Positions 30,713-40,215 of a stretch of DNA of 64,000 nt are shown here, piece by piece. The number at the start of each line of letters is the position of its first letter. Position 1 is the stretch's first letter. The notes beneath the pieces are model-generated. The model made no database searches, was not told the origin of the DNA, and saw nothing but the letters and a program-made list of their open reading frames with translations. This DNA is from Pirellulales bacterium (GTDB lineage: Bacteria > Planctomycetota > Planctomycetia > Pirellulales > Lacipirellulaceae), in NCBI GenBank assembly GCA_019636345.1, contig JAHBXQ010000002.1:682001-746000 (forward strand). The letters are read 5' to 3'. A program made the position numbers and the translations under genes.

Positions 30713-30991
30713 ACGAAGTCGCGGAAGTGGCTTGCTGACCGGTGGGCAGGGGACGGTGATCGCGGGGAGGTTCGCCCGGGAGAGGCGGGCCTTACTGGGC
30801 CGGAACGGGGGCGGCCGAATCCACCAGTGTAACCATCGCTCGGCGGCAGGGAATCCCCAGAAATGGGCCAGAATAGCCCGCCAAGCCGGCCGCGCCTGGA
30901 GGGGACTGGGCGGCCAGGTAGGGGGTGCCGCCGATTTGCCCCCGATCCTGTCGGGACGGCCGACGTGACATCCCCCCTTGCGATGGGGCCG

Positions 30992-31912
30992 CTAACTGCG
31001 CCCCGTTTGCGTACTGTAGGTGCTTTCGAAGATCTTGTCGGCGTTCGAGGTCTCGAACCCGTCGCGACGATGCTCGCGACGCAGTTCGGCGCGCGGCAGC
31101 GCGGCGAACTGCGGCAGGACGCGGCGTTCGGCGAATTCGACGTACGACCCGCTGATGCGGCGCCGCTCGACCCCTCCCCCCTGGGCGGCGAACTCCGCGT
31201 CGACCATTTCGGCGACCGTCGAGCTTTGGATGAGCAGCCCGTCGCCGCTGGTCTTGATCTCGCCCCCCGAGTTGTTGAGCTTGACGCCGATTCCCTTGAG
31301 GAACTCGTTGAAGCTGGCGATCGTGTCGACCCCCGCCGGCAAGTTATGGACGCTCACGGTGAAGTGATTCAGGTAGTACCGATTGTAAATCACCCACGCG
31401 GCGTATTCGCTCTCCTCGCCGAGTCGCTGGTAGTCGGCCCAAGTCGGGGTGCGCCACAACGGAGTGTGCAGAAAGGCGTCGACCGCCGCCCCGTCGTCCA
31501 GGTCGAGCGAGTCGACCGGGTCGCTCTGCACCTCGTCGGTGTAGCTCGTGATGATCCGCTGCGTCTCGGGCGAGAGATCGCCCACGCGAAGCTGGCTGAT
31601 GAAAATCCGCGGATAGTTCGGCGTCGGAGGGGAATACCAGTGCGCGTCGAGCTTCTTCCCTGTGAAATCAAACCGGTCGCGACGCTCGTAGCCGTAGTGC
31701 AGGAACGCTTTCTCCAGCGACGCGATTCCCAATTGAGGCACGCCCATCGTGCGAAACGCGATGTGGTCGTTCTCAATGTCTTCGGCTTGCGAGATATGTC
31801 CCGCGGCGATCATGCCTCGAATCACGCGATCGACGTCGGGCACGCGCTCGCGATAGCGGCGCATGAGTCCGTCCATGACAAGGTCGAGAGCCGAGGCGGT
31901 CGTAGCGGACAT
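30992..31912 (-). CDS. DUF1338 protein, probable 2-oxoadipate dioxygenase/decarboxylase-like
   Basis: A 306-residue DUF1338 protein. Signatures are DHIAFRTMGVPQLGI, a central YYLNHFTVSVH, SGGEIKTSGDGLLIQSSTVAEM, and a C-terminal segment VERRRISGSYVEFAERR with the probable metal-ligand Glu. The described member HglS converts 2-oxoadipate to D-2-hydroxyglutarate in lysine catabolism, using Fe(II) held by two His and a Glu. The matching His and Glu contexts appear present. No lysine catabolic genes are nearby, so the substrate here is inferred. GGAG precedes the ATG by about nine bases. Confidence 0.82.
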   Translation of the reverse strand: MSATTASALDLVMDGLMRRYRERVPDVDRVIRGMIAAGHISQAEDIENDHIAFRTMGVPQLGIASLEKAFLHYGYERRDRFDFTGKKLDAHWYSPPTPNYPRIFISQLRVGDLSPETQRIITSYTDEVQSDPVDSLDLDDGAAVDAFLHTPLWRTPTWADYQRLGEESEYAAWVIYNRYYLNHFTVSVHNLPAGVDTIASFNEFLKGIGVKLNNSGGEIKTSGDGLLIQSSTVAEMVDAEFAAQGGGVERRRISGSYVEFAERRVLPQFAALPRAELRREHRRDGFETSNADKIFESTYSTQTGRS

Positions 31913-32045
31913 GACGGCAGCTCCAAAGGAACGTGATCCTGCACGGGGGACGGGTTCCCCCGCTGTTCATTCCACCAAGGGGCGGCCTGCCCGGCAAGTC
32001 GGGGTCGCGGCGGGAGCGCAGAAGTTCAGCGCTGCCGCGCAAAAC

Positions 32046-32083
32046 AAAATCGGCCGCGCCGTCTCGGGCGAGGGGCGCGGCCG
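32046..32083 (-). terminator. Intrinsic terminator after the 624-residue exported protein gene
   Basis: A perfect 10-bp stem CGGCCGCGCC / GGCGCGGCCG (32051-32060 with 32074-32083, 13-base loop). On the minus strand it is followed by ATTTTGTTTTGCG, a U-rich tract. It starts 50 bases after the stop at 32133. Confidence 0.8.
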
Positions 32084-32132
32084 AAGGGCGCGAGTCGGCA
32101 TTCTCAATCGAAGCGGAAGCGAGTCGCGGAGG

Positions 32133-34007
32133 CTACTCGGATTTCACAGCGACCTTCTCGGGCGAACGGACCAGCAGGACGGCCTCGCGCACATAGGTGT
32201 GCGGTTTCGGCCCCGGTCGCGTGACCGTCAACTGCTCCTCGACAAAGTCGAACTTTCGGATGACCTTTGCGACGCTCGGCAACAGGCCGACAAGGTCCTG
32301 GATCGGCTTGATTTCCTCGGGGCGAGCCTTCGCGGCGATCATGCCGAGGGCCATGGGGGCCACTGCCGCGGCCTGCTCGACGAGGTCGGCCGCCTGCCGG
32401 ACGCCGGCGCCGACGTCGCAGTAACTGACCGCCGACACCGGGCCGTCGGCCGTGAGGGCGAACTTCTCCAGGCTCGCGGCCGCTTCGATCGACGCCGCTT
32501 CGCCGCGGCGCACGGCCAGGAACTTCTTGACTGCGGCGGGGCTCGATCCGCACAGGAGCCAGCCGTCGTCAAACCCGATCACCGGCCGCGCCTTGACCAT
32601 CGCCAACATCGAGCACTGGATTTCCTCGAATCCCTCGAGCTCGCTGCAAGCAACGACGTCGAGTTGCTGGGCGGCGACGAACGGAATCTGCTTGAGCGCC
32701 TCGACGCCGCGATGCATCAGTTCGCGGATCTTGTCGGGATTCGAACAGCGGAGCGCCGTGACGGATTGCGACGAGCTGCCGCCATCGGGCTGCTCGACCG
32801 GGAACGTGACCGACGCGGTCTCGCCGGAGAACGATTGCAGCACGTCTTCGTCGATTCGCACGCCGAATTGATTCTGCAGTTCGTCGAACCTAGCCAATCC
32901 CGGTTCAGCCTCGGGGAACTCCCGCTTGACGAGATCCAGAGCGCCGGCATAAAGCTCATGAAGGTTGATTCCTCGGGAGAGCGAGTAGCTGGTCGCCCCC
33001 GCGGGGACCCACGTGTGCCAATCGGCGAACGGCTTTCCTCCGGCGAACGCCTTGCCAAGGGTGCGCTCGCCGGCGTCTTCGGCCAGTTTGCCGTAGACCA
33101 TCGACCGGCATTGAACTCCATCGGTGTACTGCGAGGTCGCTTCGTAGTCGAGGACGGCGAATTCGTCGATGACGGCGCTGAACACCTGGGCGAATCGCTG
33201 CGCTTCGGCGCTCTCGGGCCGCTGCGACGCGACGAACGTCCCGACGCCCCGCAGTCGCTGGAACAGTTGCTTGCCGTCGAAAAACACGAAGGCGTCTTCC
33301 GGCTTGGGAAGGTGCGCAAGCGCCTCGGCGACGCGCGGATCGTCGTACTTCGAGTCGGACGCCGAGTCGTCGAGCATCTCGATCGAGCGGTGCAGCAGGG
33401 GTTCGTACAGCGAGAGCAGCACGACGTCCCCCTTGCGGGCCACGGCCGGACGCATGGGGACTTGCGGCGGAAACTGAAACGCCGTGATCGTCGCGTCGCC
33501 GACGGCGCTGGTTCCAAGGGGAACCTTGCCGCCGCTTCGGCGTTCGACCAGCTTCATCAGTTCGATGACTCCCTCCTCAAAGCCGACGGCGTCTTCGGCC
33601 GACAGCCGCACCAGCACGGTCGTCTGATTGGCGGGGCCTTCCATAACTTGGAACATGACCACTTCTTCGGCCTTGGCGAGCGCCGGGAAGTTGATCGGCG
33701 CGGCGGCCGTTCGAACGTCGCTCCAGAGCGACTCGGCTTTCTGGCGATCCTGGTCCTTCATATGGCCGGAGACGATTTCCAGAAGACGCTCGGCGATCTT
33801 CTCGTCGCAGACGGTCTGCCAGACGTCGGCGTAGTGCTTCGCCAGGAACTCTCGCTCGGGATTATGTCGGGCGTGAACGAACAGGTGGGCTTCGACGGGA
33901 ATCGCCCGCGTCAGGTCGGCGGCGGGAGCGGTCGAGGCGATCGGGAGCGTCATCAACGCTGCGATGGTCGCCGTCAACCACCGGAAGCATCGCTCGGTGG
34001 CGAACAT
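32133..34007 (-). CDS. Large exported protein of unknown function
   Basis: A 624-residue protein. The start at 34007 has GAAAGGA upstream. It gives a clear signal peptide: basic first residues, a hydrophobic run through residue ~25, and an STAPAAD cleavage region. The mature part has no motif I can name. It alternates strands and helices, with phrases such as EDAFVFFDGKQLF and GWLLCGSSPAAVKKFLAV suggestive of repeated domains like those in DUF3352-type proteins, but that match is weak. Only a few cysteines occur and there is no PEP-CTERM tail or membrane anchor, so it is probably periplasmic. A strong terminator follows. Confidence 0.7.
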   Translation of the reverse strand: MFATERCFRWLTATIAALMTLPIASTAPAADLTRAIPVEAHLFVHARHNPEREFLAKHYADVWQTVCDEKIAERLLEIVSGHMKDQDRQKAESLWSDVRTAAAPINFPALAKAEEVVMFQVMEGPANQTTVLVRLSAEDAVGFEEGVIELMKLVERRSGGKVPLGTSAVGDATITAFQFPPQVPMRPAVARKGDVVLLSLYEPLLHRSIEMLDDSASDSKYDDPRVAEALAHLPKPEDAFVFFDGKQLFQRLRGVGTFVASQRPESAEAQRFAQVFSAVIDEFAVLDYEATSQYTDGVQCRSMVYGKLAEDAGERTLGKAFAGGKPFADWHTWVPAGATSYSLSRGINLHELYAGALDLVKREFPEAEPGLARFDELQNQFGVRIDEDVLQSFSGETASVTFPVEQPDGGSSSQSVTALRCSNPDKIRELMHRGVEALKQIPFVAAQQLDVVACSELEGFEEIQCSMLAMVKARPVIGFDDGWLLCGSSPAAVKKFLAVRRGEAASIEAAASLEKFALTADGPVSAVSYCDVGAGVRQAADLVEQAAAVAPMALGMIAAKARPEEIKPIQDLVGLLPSVAKVIRKFDFVEEQLTVTRPGPKPHTYVREAVLLVRSPEKVAVKSE

Positions 34008-34221
34008 GGCTCGTCCTTTCGTGCGCAAGAAGCAGTATGAGAGGGAACAGCGCCGCGGCGACCTACGTTCATTGTGCCGCCGCGGCAATGGAATGGCCAG
34101 CACGGGCGACGTTGCCCGAGAGCGGCCCGATCGACAATTGCCGGTAGTTCGTCGTTCGCCGGCGAATCTTGCGAAGAATTCATCCCGCCAAGCGACCGGG
34201 GCGCTCCCTCGCGCGGGGGGA

Positions 34222-36462
34222 TCACCCCGCTGTGCGGGTACGGCGCACCGACGTTCTCAGGCGTCTAACGAATCCGACCCCGATCAGTACGCTCGTTGTG
34301 CCGATTGGTTCGGGGACCGACGCGGCGGCGGCGACGCTGGCGCCCGCGGCGGCTCGTTGCCAAGCGAGAAAGTCGCCGCCGTCGACGAGCCCGTCGCCGT
34401 TGGCGTCCCCAGCAGATTGACCGGAGCCGCTGCCGAATCCGATCTGCCAGACAGCCAGGTCGGCGCCATCGACGAGACGGTCGCCGTTGAAGTCGGCGGG
34501 ATCGATCGGCACGACGGTCAGCGCCAAGACTTGCGGACTGGAGTCGATCTGCCACGCCAACCCGGATGTCAGGGCCGGGAGCGTGGATAGGGTGAACGCC
34601 CCTGTGCGACTCCCTGCGACGGTCAGCAGCGAAAAGGCGTCGCCGGCGACCGGCTGATAGTCGCTTGCCAGCGAGACGCTCAATGCGCCGGCGAGCGTCG
34701 CGTTGCCGCCGATCTCGATCTGGGGGCCGGCAGGGCCTTCCGCGGGACTCGCCAGCACCAAGTTGGTCGTCGCCCCCGCGCCGAACGACAGATCGTGCAA
34801 GAGCAGCGCCCTCGACCCGGGCATCACCTGAAATACGCCGTTGTTGACCACCGGGTCGTGAAAGGTCGCCGACGATTCGCCTCCCACGACGATCGTCCCC
34901 CCCGCGGCGTTGGCGACGGAAGCGTGGATGTCGACGGTTCCGCCCGTCGCGGCAAGCCGCCCGCCCGAGGAGATCGTCAGCGGATTCGTCGCTCCGTCGA
35001 GGCGCGTGACGCGGAGCGCGGCGTTCTGCAGCGCGATGCGACCGGAGTTGGCGATTGCGTCCGCGACTTCCAGCGTGCCGCCCCGCAGGTCGACGAACCC
35101 CTTGTTGTCCAGATCGTCGACGAGCTGCAGCAGGTCGCCGGTCGAGGTGCGGATTTCCGCGTTGGGCGTGTTGACGACGGGGCAGTCGACGACGCCGCTC
35201 CCCTGCAGGATGCCCGAGTTGGTCAGCGCCGCCGCAGCCCCGCTCGCCACGAGCCGCCCCCCGGCGAGCGTCAGCCGGCCTTGCGTGCCGATGGTGATTG
35301 CGCCGGCCGTGTTGTCACCCACGGCGACGGTTCCTCCTGCCGAGACGGCGGCGGCGGCGAGTCCTAACTTGCCGACTTCGAACGATCCGGCGACTTCCCA
35401 CACGGAATTGAGCCCGTCGACGAGAAGGTCGCCGGTCGCGGTGGCCAGATCGCCCAGCACGACGCCGGCGCTTTCGATCCGTCCGCCGCCGAGGACGCGG
35501 ACGACGCCACGTCCGGCGCGACCTGCCGTGACTCCTCCGGAGCCGCGCCACAAGGATCCCGCGCCGCTGACCTCGAGGTACGCCTCGCCGGCGGCGCCGT
35601 TGGCGAGCATGACGGTCGAGGTCGCGGCGTTCGTAACGCGGCCGCCGTTCTGAACGAGCAGTTCGCCCACGCCCGCATCGGCGACGGTCAGCCCAGCCGA
35701 GTTCGTCCACGCCGAGCCAAATCCCGACACGACGACGGATCCCAGCGACGAAGCGGCGTTGGCGATGCTGCCGGACGCGCTCTCGATGCGAGCCCCGCCG
35801 CTGATCTCGACGCGACCGCGCCCCTCGGCTCCGACTGTGATCGCCCCGGATTGGCGCCACAAGGTTTGATTGCCGCTGATCGAAGCGAATCCGACGCCGG
35901 TCGTGGCGTTGCCCAGCACCGCGGCAGTCCCTGTGGCGACGGCGCCGTTGGCGAGCAACAGGGTCCCGGACCCCGCGGCGCCGACGGTGGTCGTCGCGGC
36001 GCTCGTCCAGAGCGAGCCGAACCCGTCGACGGAGAGTTGCCCCGACCCGCTGGCGTTGGTCCCCAAAGTCGGCGCACCGTTTTCGAGCCGGCCGCCGGCG
36101 ACGACGTTGATGCGTCCCGTCCCGGAGCTGCCGACCGCCAGGGTGGCGCTAAGACCCCACCGCGAAGCGAATCCCGTGATCGTCATTTGACCGACGCCGC
36201 CGGTCTGACTGCCGACCGTGGCGGACGTGCCGGTGAGCGCCGTGCCGTTGTCGATCGTCGCCAAGCCGGCGGTCGAGTTGCCGACGACGACTAGCGCCAC
36301 GCTCCCGCCGTTCGCCGGCAACGCCGGAGTGACGTCTCCCTGCGTCGTCACGGCGGCGAGTGCGGGGACGCCGGAGGGAGCGGCCGCAAGGGCGGCAAGC
36401 ACGAATCCAGCGAGGGGGAGACGTAAATCGAAGCGGGAGCAGATCCATCGAACAGCCGACAT
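34222..36462 (-). CDS. Exported beta-helical repeat protein (autotransporter-passenger-like) with dockerin and PEP-CTERM tail
   Basis: A 746-residue protein. AAGGA lies about eight bases before the ATG. A signal peptide occupies residues ~1-37. Residues ~40-400 are imperfect repeats of ~45 residues of the type VDGFGSLWTSAATTTVGAAG, then GTLLLANGA, matching the T5SS/PEP-CTERM-associated repeat that forms parallel beta-helices. Residues ~400-620 resemble the end of such a helix. Two dockerin-like loops follow (DFNGDRLVDGADLAVW, GDANGDGLVDGGDFLAW). The C-terminus has SVPEPIGTT, a hydrophobic segment and arginines, although its hydrophobic stretch is weak. There is no autotransporter beta-barrel. 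It is probably a surface or matrix protein. Confidence 0.82.
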   Translation of the reverse strand: MSAVRWICSRFDLRLPLAGFVLAALAAAPSGVPALAAVTTQGDVTPALPANGGSVALVVVGNSTAGLATIDNGTALTGTSATVGSQTGGVGQMTITGFASRWGLSATLAVGSSGTGRINVVAGGRLENGAPTLGTNASGSGQLSVDGFGSLWTSAATTTVGAAGSGTLLLANGAVATGTAAVLGNATTGVGFASISGNQTLWRQSGAITVGAEGRGRVEISGGARIESASGSIANAASSLGSVVVSGFGSAWTNSAGLTVADAGVGELLVQNGGRVTNAATSTVMLANGAAGEAYLEVSGAGSLWRGSGGVTAGRAGRGVVRVLGGGRIESAGVVLGDLATATGDLLVDGLNSVWEVAGSFEVGKLGLAAAAVSAGGTVAVGDNTAGAITIGTQGRLTLAGGRLVASGAAAALTNSGILQGSGVVDCPVVNTPNAEIRTSTGDLLQLVDDLDNKGFVDLRGGTLEVADAIANSGRIALQNAALRVTRLDGATNPLTISSGGRLAATGGTVDIHASVANAAGGTIVVGGESSATFHDPVVNNGVFQVMPGSRALLLHDLSFGAGATTNLVLASPAEGPAGPQIEIGGNATLAGALSVSLASDYQPVAGDAFSLLTVAGSRTGAFTLSTLPALTSGLAWQIDSSPQVLALTVVPIDPADFNGDRLVDGADLAVWQIGFGSGSGQSAGDANGDGLVDGGDFLAWQRAAAGASVAAAASVPEPIGTTSVLIGVGFVRRLRTSVRRTRTAG

Positions 36463-36614
36463 GGCGCGGTCCTTCTACGGGGGCGAAAAGGCAGGATGCG
36501 CCCGTATGGTGGACCGTCGCGTCGAAGCGCGTCAAGCGAAGTCTCGCACGACGAATAAATCTCGGGAAGCGCGTGACGACACGCGATTGAGCCGGCCTTT
36601 AGCGGCCGTTCGCG

Positions 36615-37502
36615 CTACTGCCGCGACGTCGTCGGCTTGTCTTGCGCGATGCGCGTCTTGAGCCAATCCTGCCCGTGCTGATGGCACAGGTCGACGACCG
36701 CGCTGAATTGCCGCCGGCGGTGCGGCTCGACCCGGTCGAGCGAAGTCCCCAAATCGTGGATTCGGTCCGGGCGTTGCTCGGCGGTGTACGACAGGCTGCT
36801 GACGAAGTTGATCGTGTCGGCGAAATTGCGGTCCGCGGTCTTTCCTACCAGCGGATGCATCGCCTTGGCTAGCAATGCCAGCCCGGTTCGGTCGAGCCGG
36901 ATGAACGAGTCGACCCGCACCGCGACGTAGTGCCTGCCGTTGGTCTCCTCGATCGACCCGCTTCGCAGCGCCAGCACGCACTGCGCGGCAAGGGGCTTGT
37001 TGAACGGTTTGCCGTCGTAGCGGCCGTCGACGAACATGATGACGCGATTCTGTGCGTTCTCGTCGCACGTCGATTCGACGACGACCAAATCGCCGGTCGT
37101 GCCGGCGCCGTCTTGCAGGACGAACGTGTTCGGACCGGTTCGCTTTAGTTCCGCCTTGCTCAGTCCCAACTCGCGCCAGATTTCGACGAGCGTCTCAGGA
37201 TTCTCGCAGAGATAGGTGAACATTTCGGGCCGGCAATCGACGACGTTCGTCGGCAAGCGGCGAAAGATGGTCGGGTCGGCGACGACCTCGCGGACGGCTT
37301 CGCGATAGGCGGCGTCGATTTTGTCGAGCGGAATCGCCCGGGCCGCTTCGCGGCACGTCGCGGCGTCGGTGGCCGCTTCCGGGGCGGAGTTCCGCTCGTT
37401 GGCGTCGGCCGCGAGCGCACCGGCGGCGCAGACCGCCGCCAGCGCAAACGCCAGACAGCGACGCCCCCCCCGTGCGCACGCCGCCCAGTGGCAGCGTCGC
37501 AT
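36615..37502 (-). CDS. Small exported protein of unknown function
   Basis: A 295-residue protein. The ATG at 37502 follows a strong AGGGGGGAA and begins a signal peptide (MRRCHWAACARGGRRC, then a hydrophobic Ala/Leu run ending near residue 33). The mature protein has a few cysteines and mixed charge. Phrases such as VDCRPEMFTYLCENPETLVEIW and RNFADTINFVSSLSYTAEQ may be family signatures, but I do not recognise the family. It lies between two other exported-protein genes on the same strand. Confidence 0.7.
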   Translation of the reverse strand: MRRCHWAACARGGRRCLAFALAAVCAAGALAADANERNSAPEAATDAATCREAARAIPLDKIDAAYREAVREVVADPTIFRRLPTNVVDCRPEMFTYLCENPETLVEIWRELGLSKAELKRTGPNTFVLQDGAGTTGDLVVVESTCDENAQNRVIMFVDGRYDGKPFNKPLAAQCVLALRSGSIEETNGRHYVAVRVDSFIRLDRTGLALLAKAMHPLVGKTADRNFADTINFVSSLSYTAEQRPDRIHDLGTSLDRVEPHRRRQFSAVVDLCHQHGQDWLKTRIAQDKPTTSRQ

Positions 37503-37727
37503 AAGATTCCCCCCTGACAAGGCCGGCGCCCGATGACAAGCTGTGCCGGTCCTGGGAATTATTCGGCCGTCGGGGAGGGGCGACCGCAGTGAAAACCCAA
37601 CTTCTCGAGTGCGGGTGCTAGCTTGCGGGCGCTGGCTGTCGACGGCTGGTCGCGTCAGCGTCCGATGCGATCAGCTTTTCCCAATCCTTATTTCAGCTTT
37701 CAGCGCACTCATGTACGGCAGGCCGAC

Positions 37728-38480
37728 TTACTTGGTCGCCGAATCGCTCGCGTCGTCCGTGAGTCGCTTCACGCGGATGTTGCGGAACCAGACCTCGTCG
37801 CCGTGGTCCTGGAAGGCGAGGCGCCCTTCGGAGTTCTTGCCGAACTTTTCCCACGAGGCGAACTTGCTCTTGGCGACCCGTTTGATCCAGTCGTCGCTTC
37901 CCAGTTCGGCCTCGACCACCAACTCGCCGTTGAGATAGTGCTGCACGCGATTCTTGCGGATGACGATCCGAGCCGAGTTCCACTCTCCGGCCGGCTTCGA
38001 GACGTCCTTCGTCGGCGGATAGAGGGCGTAGAGCGAGCCAGTCGAGGTCAGTTGCGACTTGCCGTCGGCGTGGCCGGCGTTGTCGAGGATTTGGTACTCC
38101 GGTCCCGAGTAGTAAGGGGCGTCGTCGCCGGTCGAAACGCGGTACATGATGCCGCTGTTCCCGCCGGGGGCCACCTTCCAGTCGAACCGCAAGTCGAAGT
38201 CGGCGTACTTCTCCTTGGTCATAATGTCCCCTCCCGGGCCTTTGCGACGGAGGACGCCGTCAACGACCTCCCAACTCTCGGGCCACTTCTCCGCGGCGTA
38301 GCCGCGCCAGTGGGCTGGGGCGTTCACCAGCAGCGGAGCAAAGCCCTCCTCCCGATCGGTCTCCTCAGCGGCCGGAGCGACGCCGGTCGCCAGCGCGAGC
38401 GTGCATGCCGCCAAGGTCAGGACGAACTTCTGGCCGAGAAAACCGGAGCGCGAGGCGCCAAGCAGGCGGACGATGATCAT
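37728..38480 (-). CDS. DUF1080 (3-keto-disaccharide hydrolase-like) exported protein
   Basis: A 250-residue protein with a signal peptide (residues ~1-38). The rest is the concanavalin-like jelly-roll DUF1080 fold: WEVVDGVLRRKGPGGDIMT, YADFDLRFDWKVAPGGNSG, YYSGPEYQILDNAGH, GEWNSARIVIRKNRVQHYLNG and a closing LAFQDHGDEVWFRNIRVK. The last is the standard DUF1080 ending. Some members of this family hydrolyse 3-keto-glucosides. Planctomycetes hold many paralogues of unknown substrate. Divergent from the prepilin-peptidase-like gene. Confidence 0.9.
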   Translation of the reverse strand: MIIVRLLGASRSGFLGQKFVLTLAACTLALATGVAPAAEETDREEGFAPLLVNAPAHWRGYAAEKWPESWEVVDGVLRRKGPGGDIMTKEKYADFDLRFDWKVAPGGNSGIMYRVSTGDDAPYYSGPEYQILDNAGHADGKSQLTSTGSLYALYPPTKDVSKPAGEWNSARIVIRKNRVQHYLNGELVVEAELGSDDWIKRVAKSKFASWEKFGKNSEGRLAFQDHGDEVWFRNIRVKRLTDDASDSATK

Positions 38481-38674
38481 GGTGCAGAATCCAGAGAAGG
38501 AGTTACGAACCGGACCCACTCAACGGCAGCTCCATGCTGCAGTCAGGGTATTTTAACGGCTCCGGCGCCCGCCCGACAGGGTCGCCGGAGCCCCCCTCAG
38601 CGGCTGCCGTGAGCGTGGTAAGATGTCGAACGTTTCCTCGCGCTTCTCCGTCGTCCCCCTTCCGTCGCCTGCCT

Positions 38675-39562
38675 GTGATCGATTTGTTGACTGCCGTTTG
38701 GCTGGGGTTCTTGGGGGCTTGCATCGGCAGCTTTCTCAACGTGGTCGCGTATCGGCTGCCGCTGGGAATGTCGGTCGTGTGGCGGCCGTCGCACTGTCCC
38801 CGGTGCGATCACCCGATTCGCCCCTACGACAACGTGCCGATCCTCGGGTGGTTGTGGCTGCGAGGGAAGTGCCGCGACTGCGGGGCCCCGATCTCGCCCC
38901 GCTACGCGATCGTCGAGACTGTGCTGGGGGCGGTCGCGTTCTTGCTGGCGTACGTCGAGCTGTTCAGCGGCGGCGCCAATCTGCCCGGGGGGCCGCTAGC
39001 CGACCAGTCCGGAGCGCTCCGCACAGTTTGGATTCCCCACGGGCCGCTGCTGGCGACCTACGGGCTCCATCTGCTGTTGATGGCGGCGCTGACGACGATC
39101 GTATTGTTCGACCTCGATCAGCAGAGCATCCCGAAGCGATTCGGCGTCGTCGTGCTGGCGGCGATGCTGCTCGTGGTGCTCTACGGGAACGTCTATCATC
39201 CCGCTCCTGGGGTTGAGTCCACGGGGCCTCGCCAGGCTCAACACGCGTCCCTCGGGATTCTCGTTCTTGTCGCCTCCGCGGCCATTCACTTTGCCGCCGC
39301 GAAGAATCGAAACGTGGCGCCGAACATCCTCATGCTGCAGCACCGCAGCAAGGCATTTCTGGCCGGAGCGTTTGTGTTGTTGTCGCTTGGCTTGACCGCA
39401 ACGCCGACTTTCCTGGCGCTCTGGGGGCTCGTGAGTTGCGTGGTCCGAGCATGCGGCGGCCGCTCGCGCTCGCTCCTGCTCTCGACGACCGCGGCTGCGT
39501 GGTGCGTGGCATTGGTGCACATCGTCTTCTGGCGCCAACTCGCCGAGTTGTCGCCGTGGTAG
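38675..39562 (+). CDS. Prepilin-peptidase-like membrane protein lacking the GxGD motif
   Basis: A 295-residue protein with the N-terminal prepilin peptidase domain: LGACIGSFLNVVAYRLPLG, then two CxxC pairs (CPRC, CRDC) around IRPYDNVPILGWLWLRGK, and ISPRYAIVE. About six hydrophobic helices follow. The first catalytic Asp context is present in IVLFDLDQQSIPKRF. The second motif of type IV prepilin peptidases, GxGD, cannot be found; the corresponding region reads LVSCVVRACGGRSR. The enzyme may be inactive or atypical. The GTG at 38675 is used because it starts right at the first helix. No pilin genes are adjacent. Confidence 0.75.
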   Translation: MIDLLTAVWLGFLGACIGSFLNVVAYRLPLGMSVVWRPSHCPRCDHPIRPYDNVPILGWLWLRGKCRDCGAPISPRYAIVETVLGAVAFLLAYVELFSGGANLPGGPLADQSGALRTVWIPHGPLLATYGLHLLLMAALTTIVLFDLDQQSIPKRFGVVVLAAMLLVVLYGNVYHPAPGVESTGPRQAQHASLGILVLVASAAIHFAAAKNRNVAPNILMLQHRSKAFLAGAFVLLSLGLTATPTFLALWGLVSCVVRACGGRSRSLLLSTTAAAWCVALVHIVFWRQLAELSPW

Positions 39563-39711
39563 CGCCGCGCGGGGAATTGCGCGGGAGGCGTCGTGTGCTC
39601 GCTCTGCAAAACGCGGCGTCTCCATCTGGATCGACCCTATTGCATGATGCGAAGTTTTGGGTCGGCGGTCTTCCGGCGCCCCGTCGTCCCTCAAAGGACC
39701 AGAGGAAACCT

Positions 39712-40047
39712 ATGACTGGCCGTCTGGACAAGCGTTTGCTCATCGGTCTAGCCGTTTTTGGGGTCGCGTATGCCGTCACGGGATTGCACTGGCTATCCGC
39801 CGGCACCATCGTGATTCGAAAAGCACCGAGCGACGGGCCGGTCGTCGGAGCCATCGGGGCCAACAGCGTTCTCTATTATCCGCTGTGCGGAATATGGATT
39901 GGATTGGGCGTGTCGATGGTCGCGCTCTCCATACTCTCCTTCTTCAGCTCCAGAGCTTTGTATCTCAAGCTGTCATCGTTCTCCTTTCTGGCAATCCTGC
40001 TGCTGGGCTTGGGGACTTTGGCGGCGGCAATCAGGGCCGGCCCGTAA
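39712..40047 (+). CDS. Small membrane protein of unknown function
   Basis: A 111-residue protein with AGAGGAAA just before the ATG. About three hydrophobic segments are seen (residues ~9-28, 45-75 and 85-108, the middle perhaps longer than one helix), with few charges between. There are no recognisable motifs. It follows the prepilin-peptidase-like gene by 149 bases in the same direction, but a functional link is only a guess. Confidence 0.6.
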   Translation: MTGRLDKRLLIGLAVFGVAYAVTGLHWLSAGTIVIRKAPSDGPVVGAIGANSVLYYPLCGIWIGLGVSMVALSILSFFSSRALYLKLSSFSFLAILLLGLGTLAAAIRAGP

Positions 40048-40215
40048 CGGCCCAACAAGACGCTGCAGTCGACCCGGCGGCGCCGCGATAGCCCACGACT
40101 TTTAGACAACCGCGGGGCTTGAGTTGACGCGACGACAGTCGGGACAGGCGCGAGGTTGCCCGCCGAGACGATGCGGGCGCTTGTCGGCAATGGGATTGTC
40201 GCCGTCGGCAAGCCG

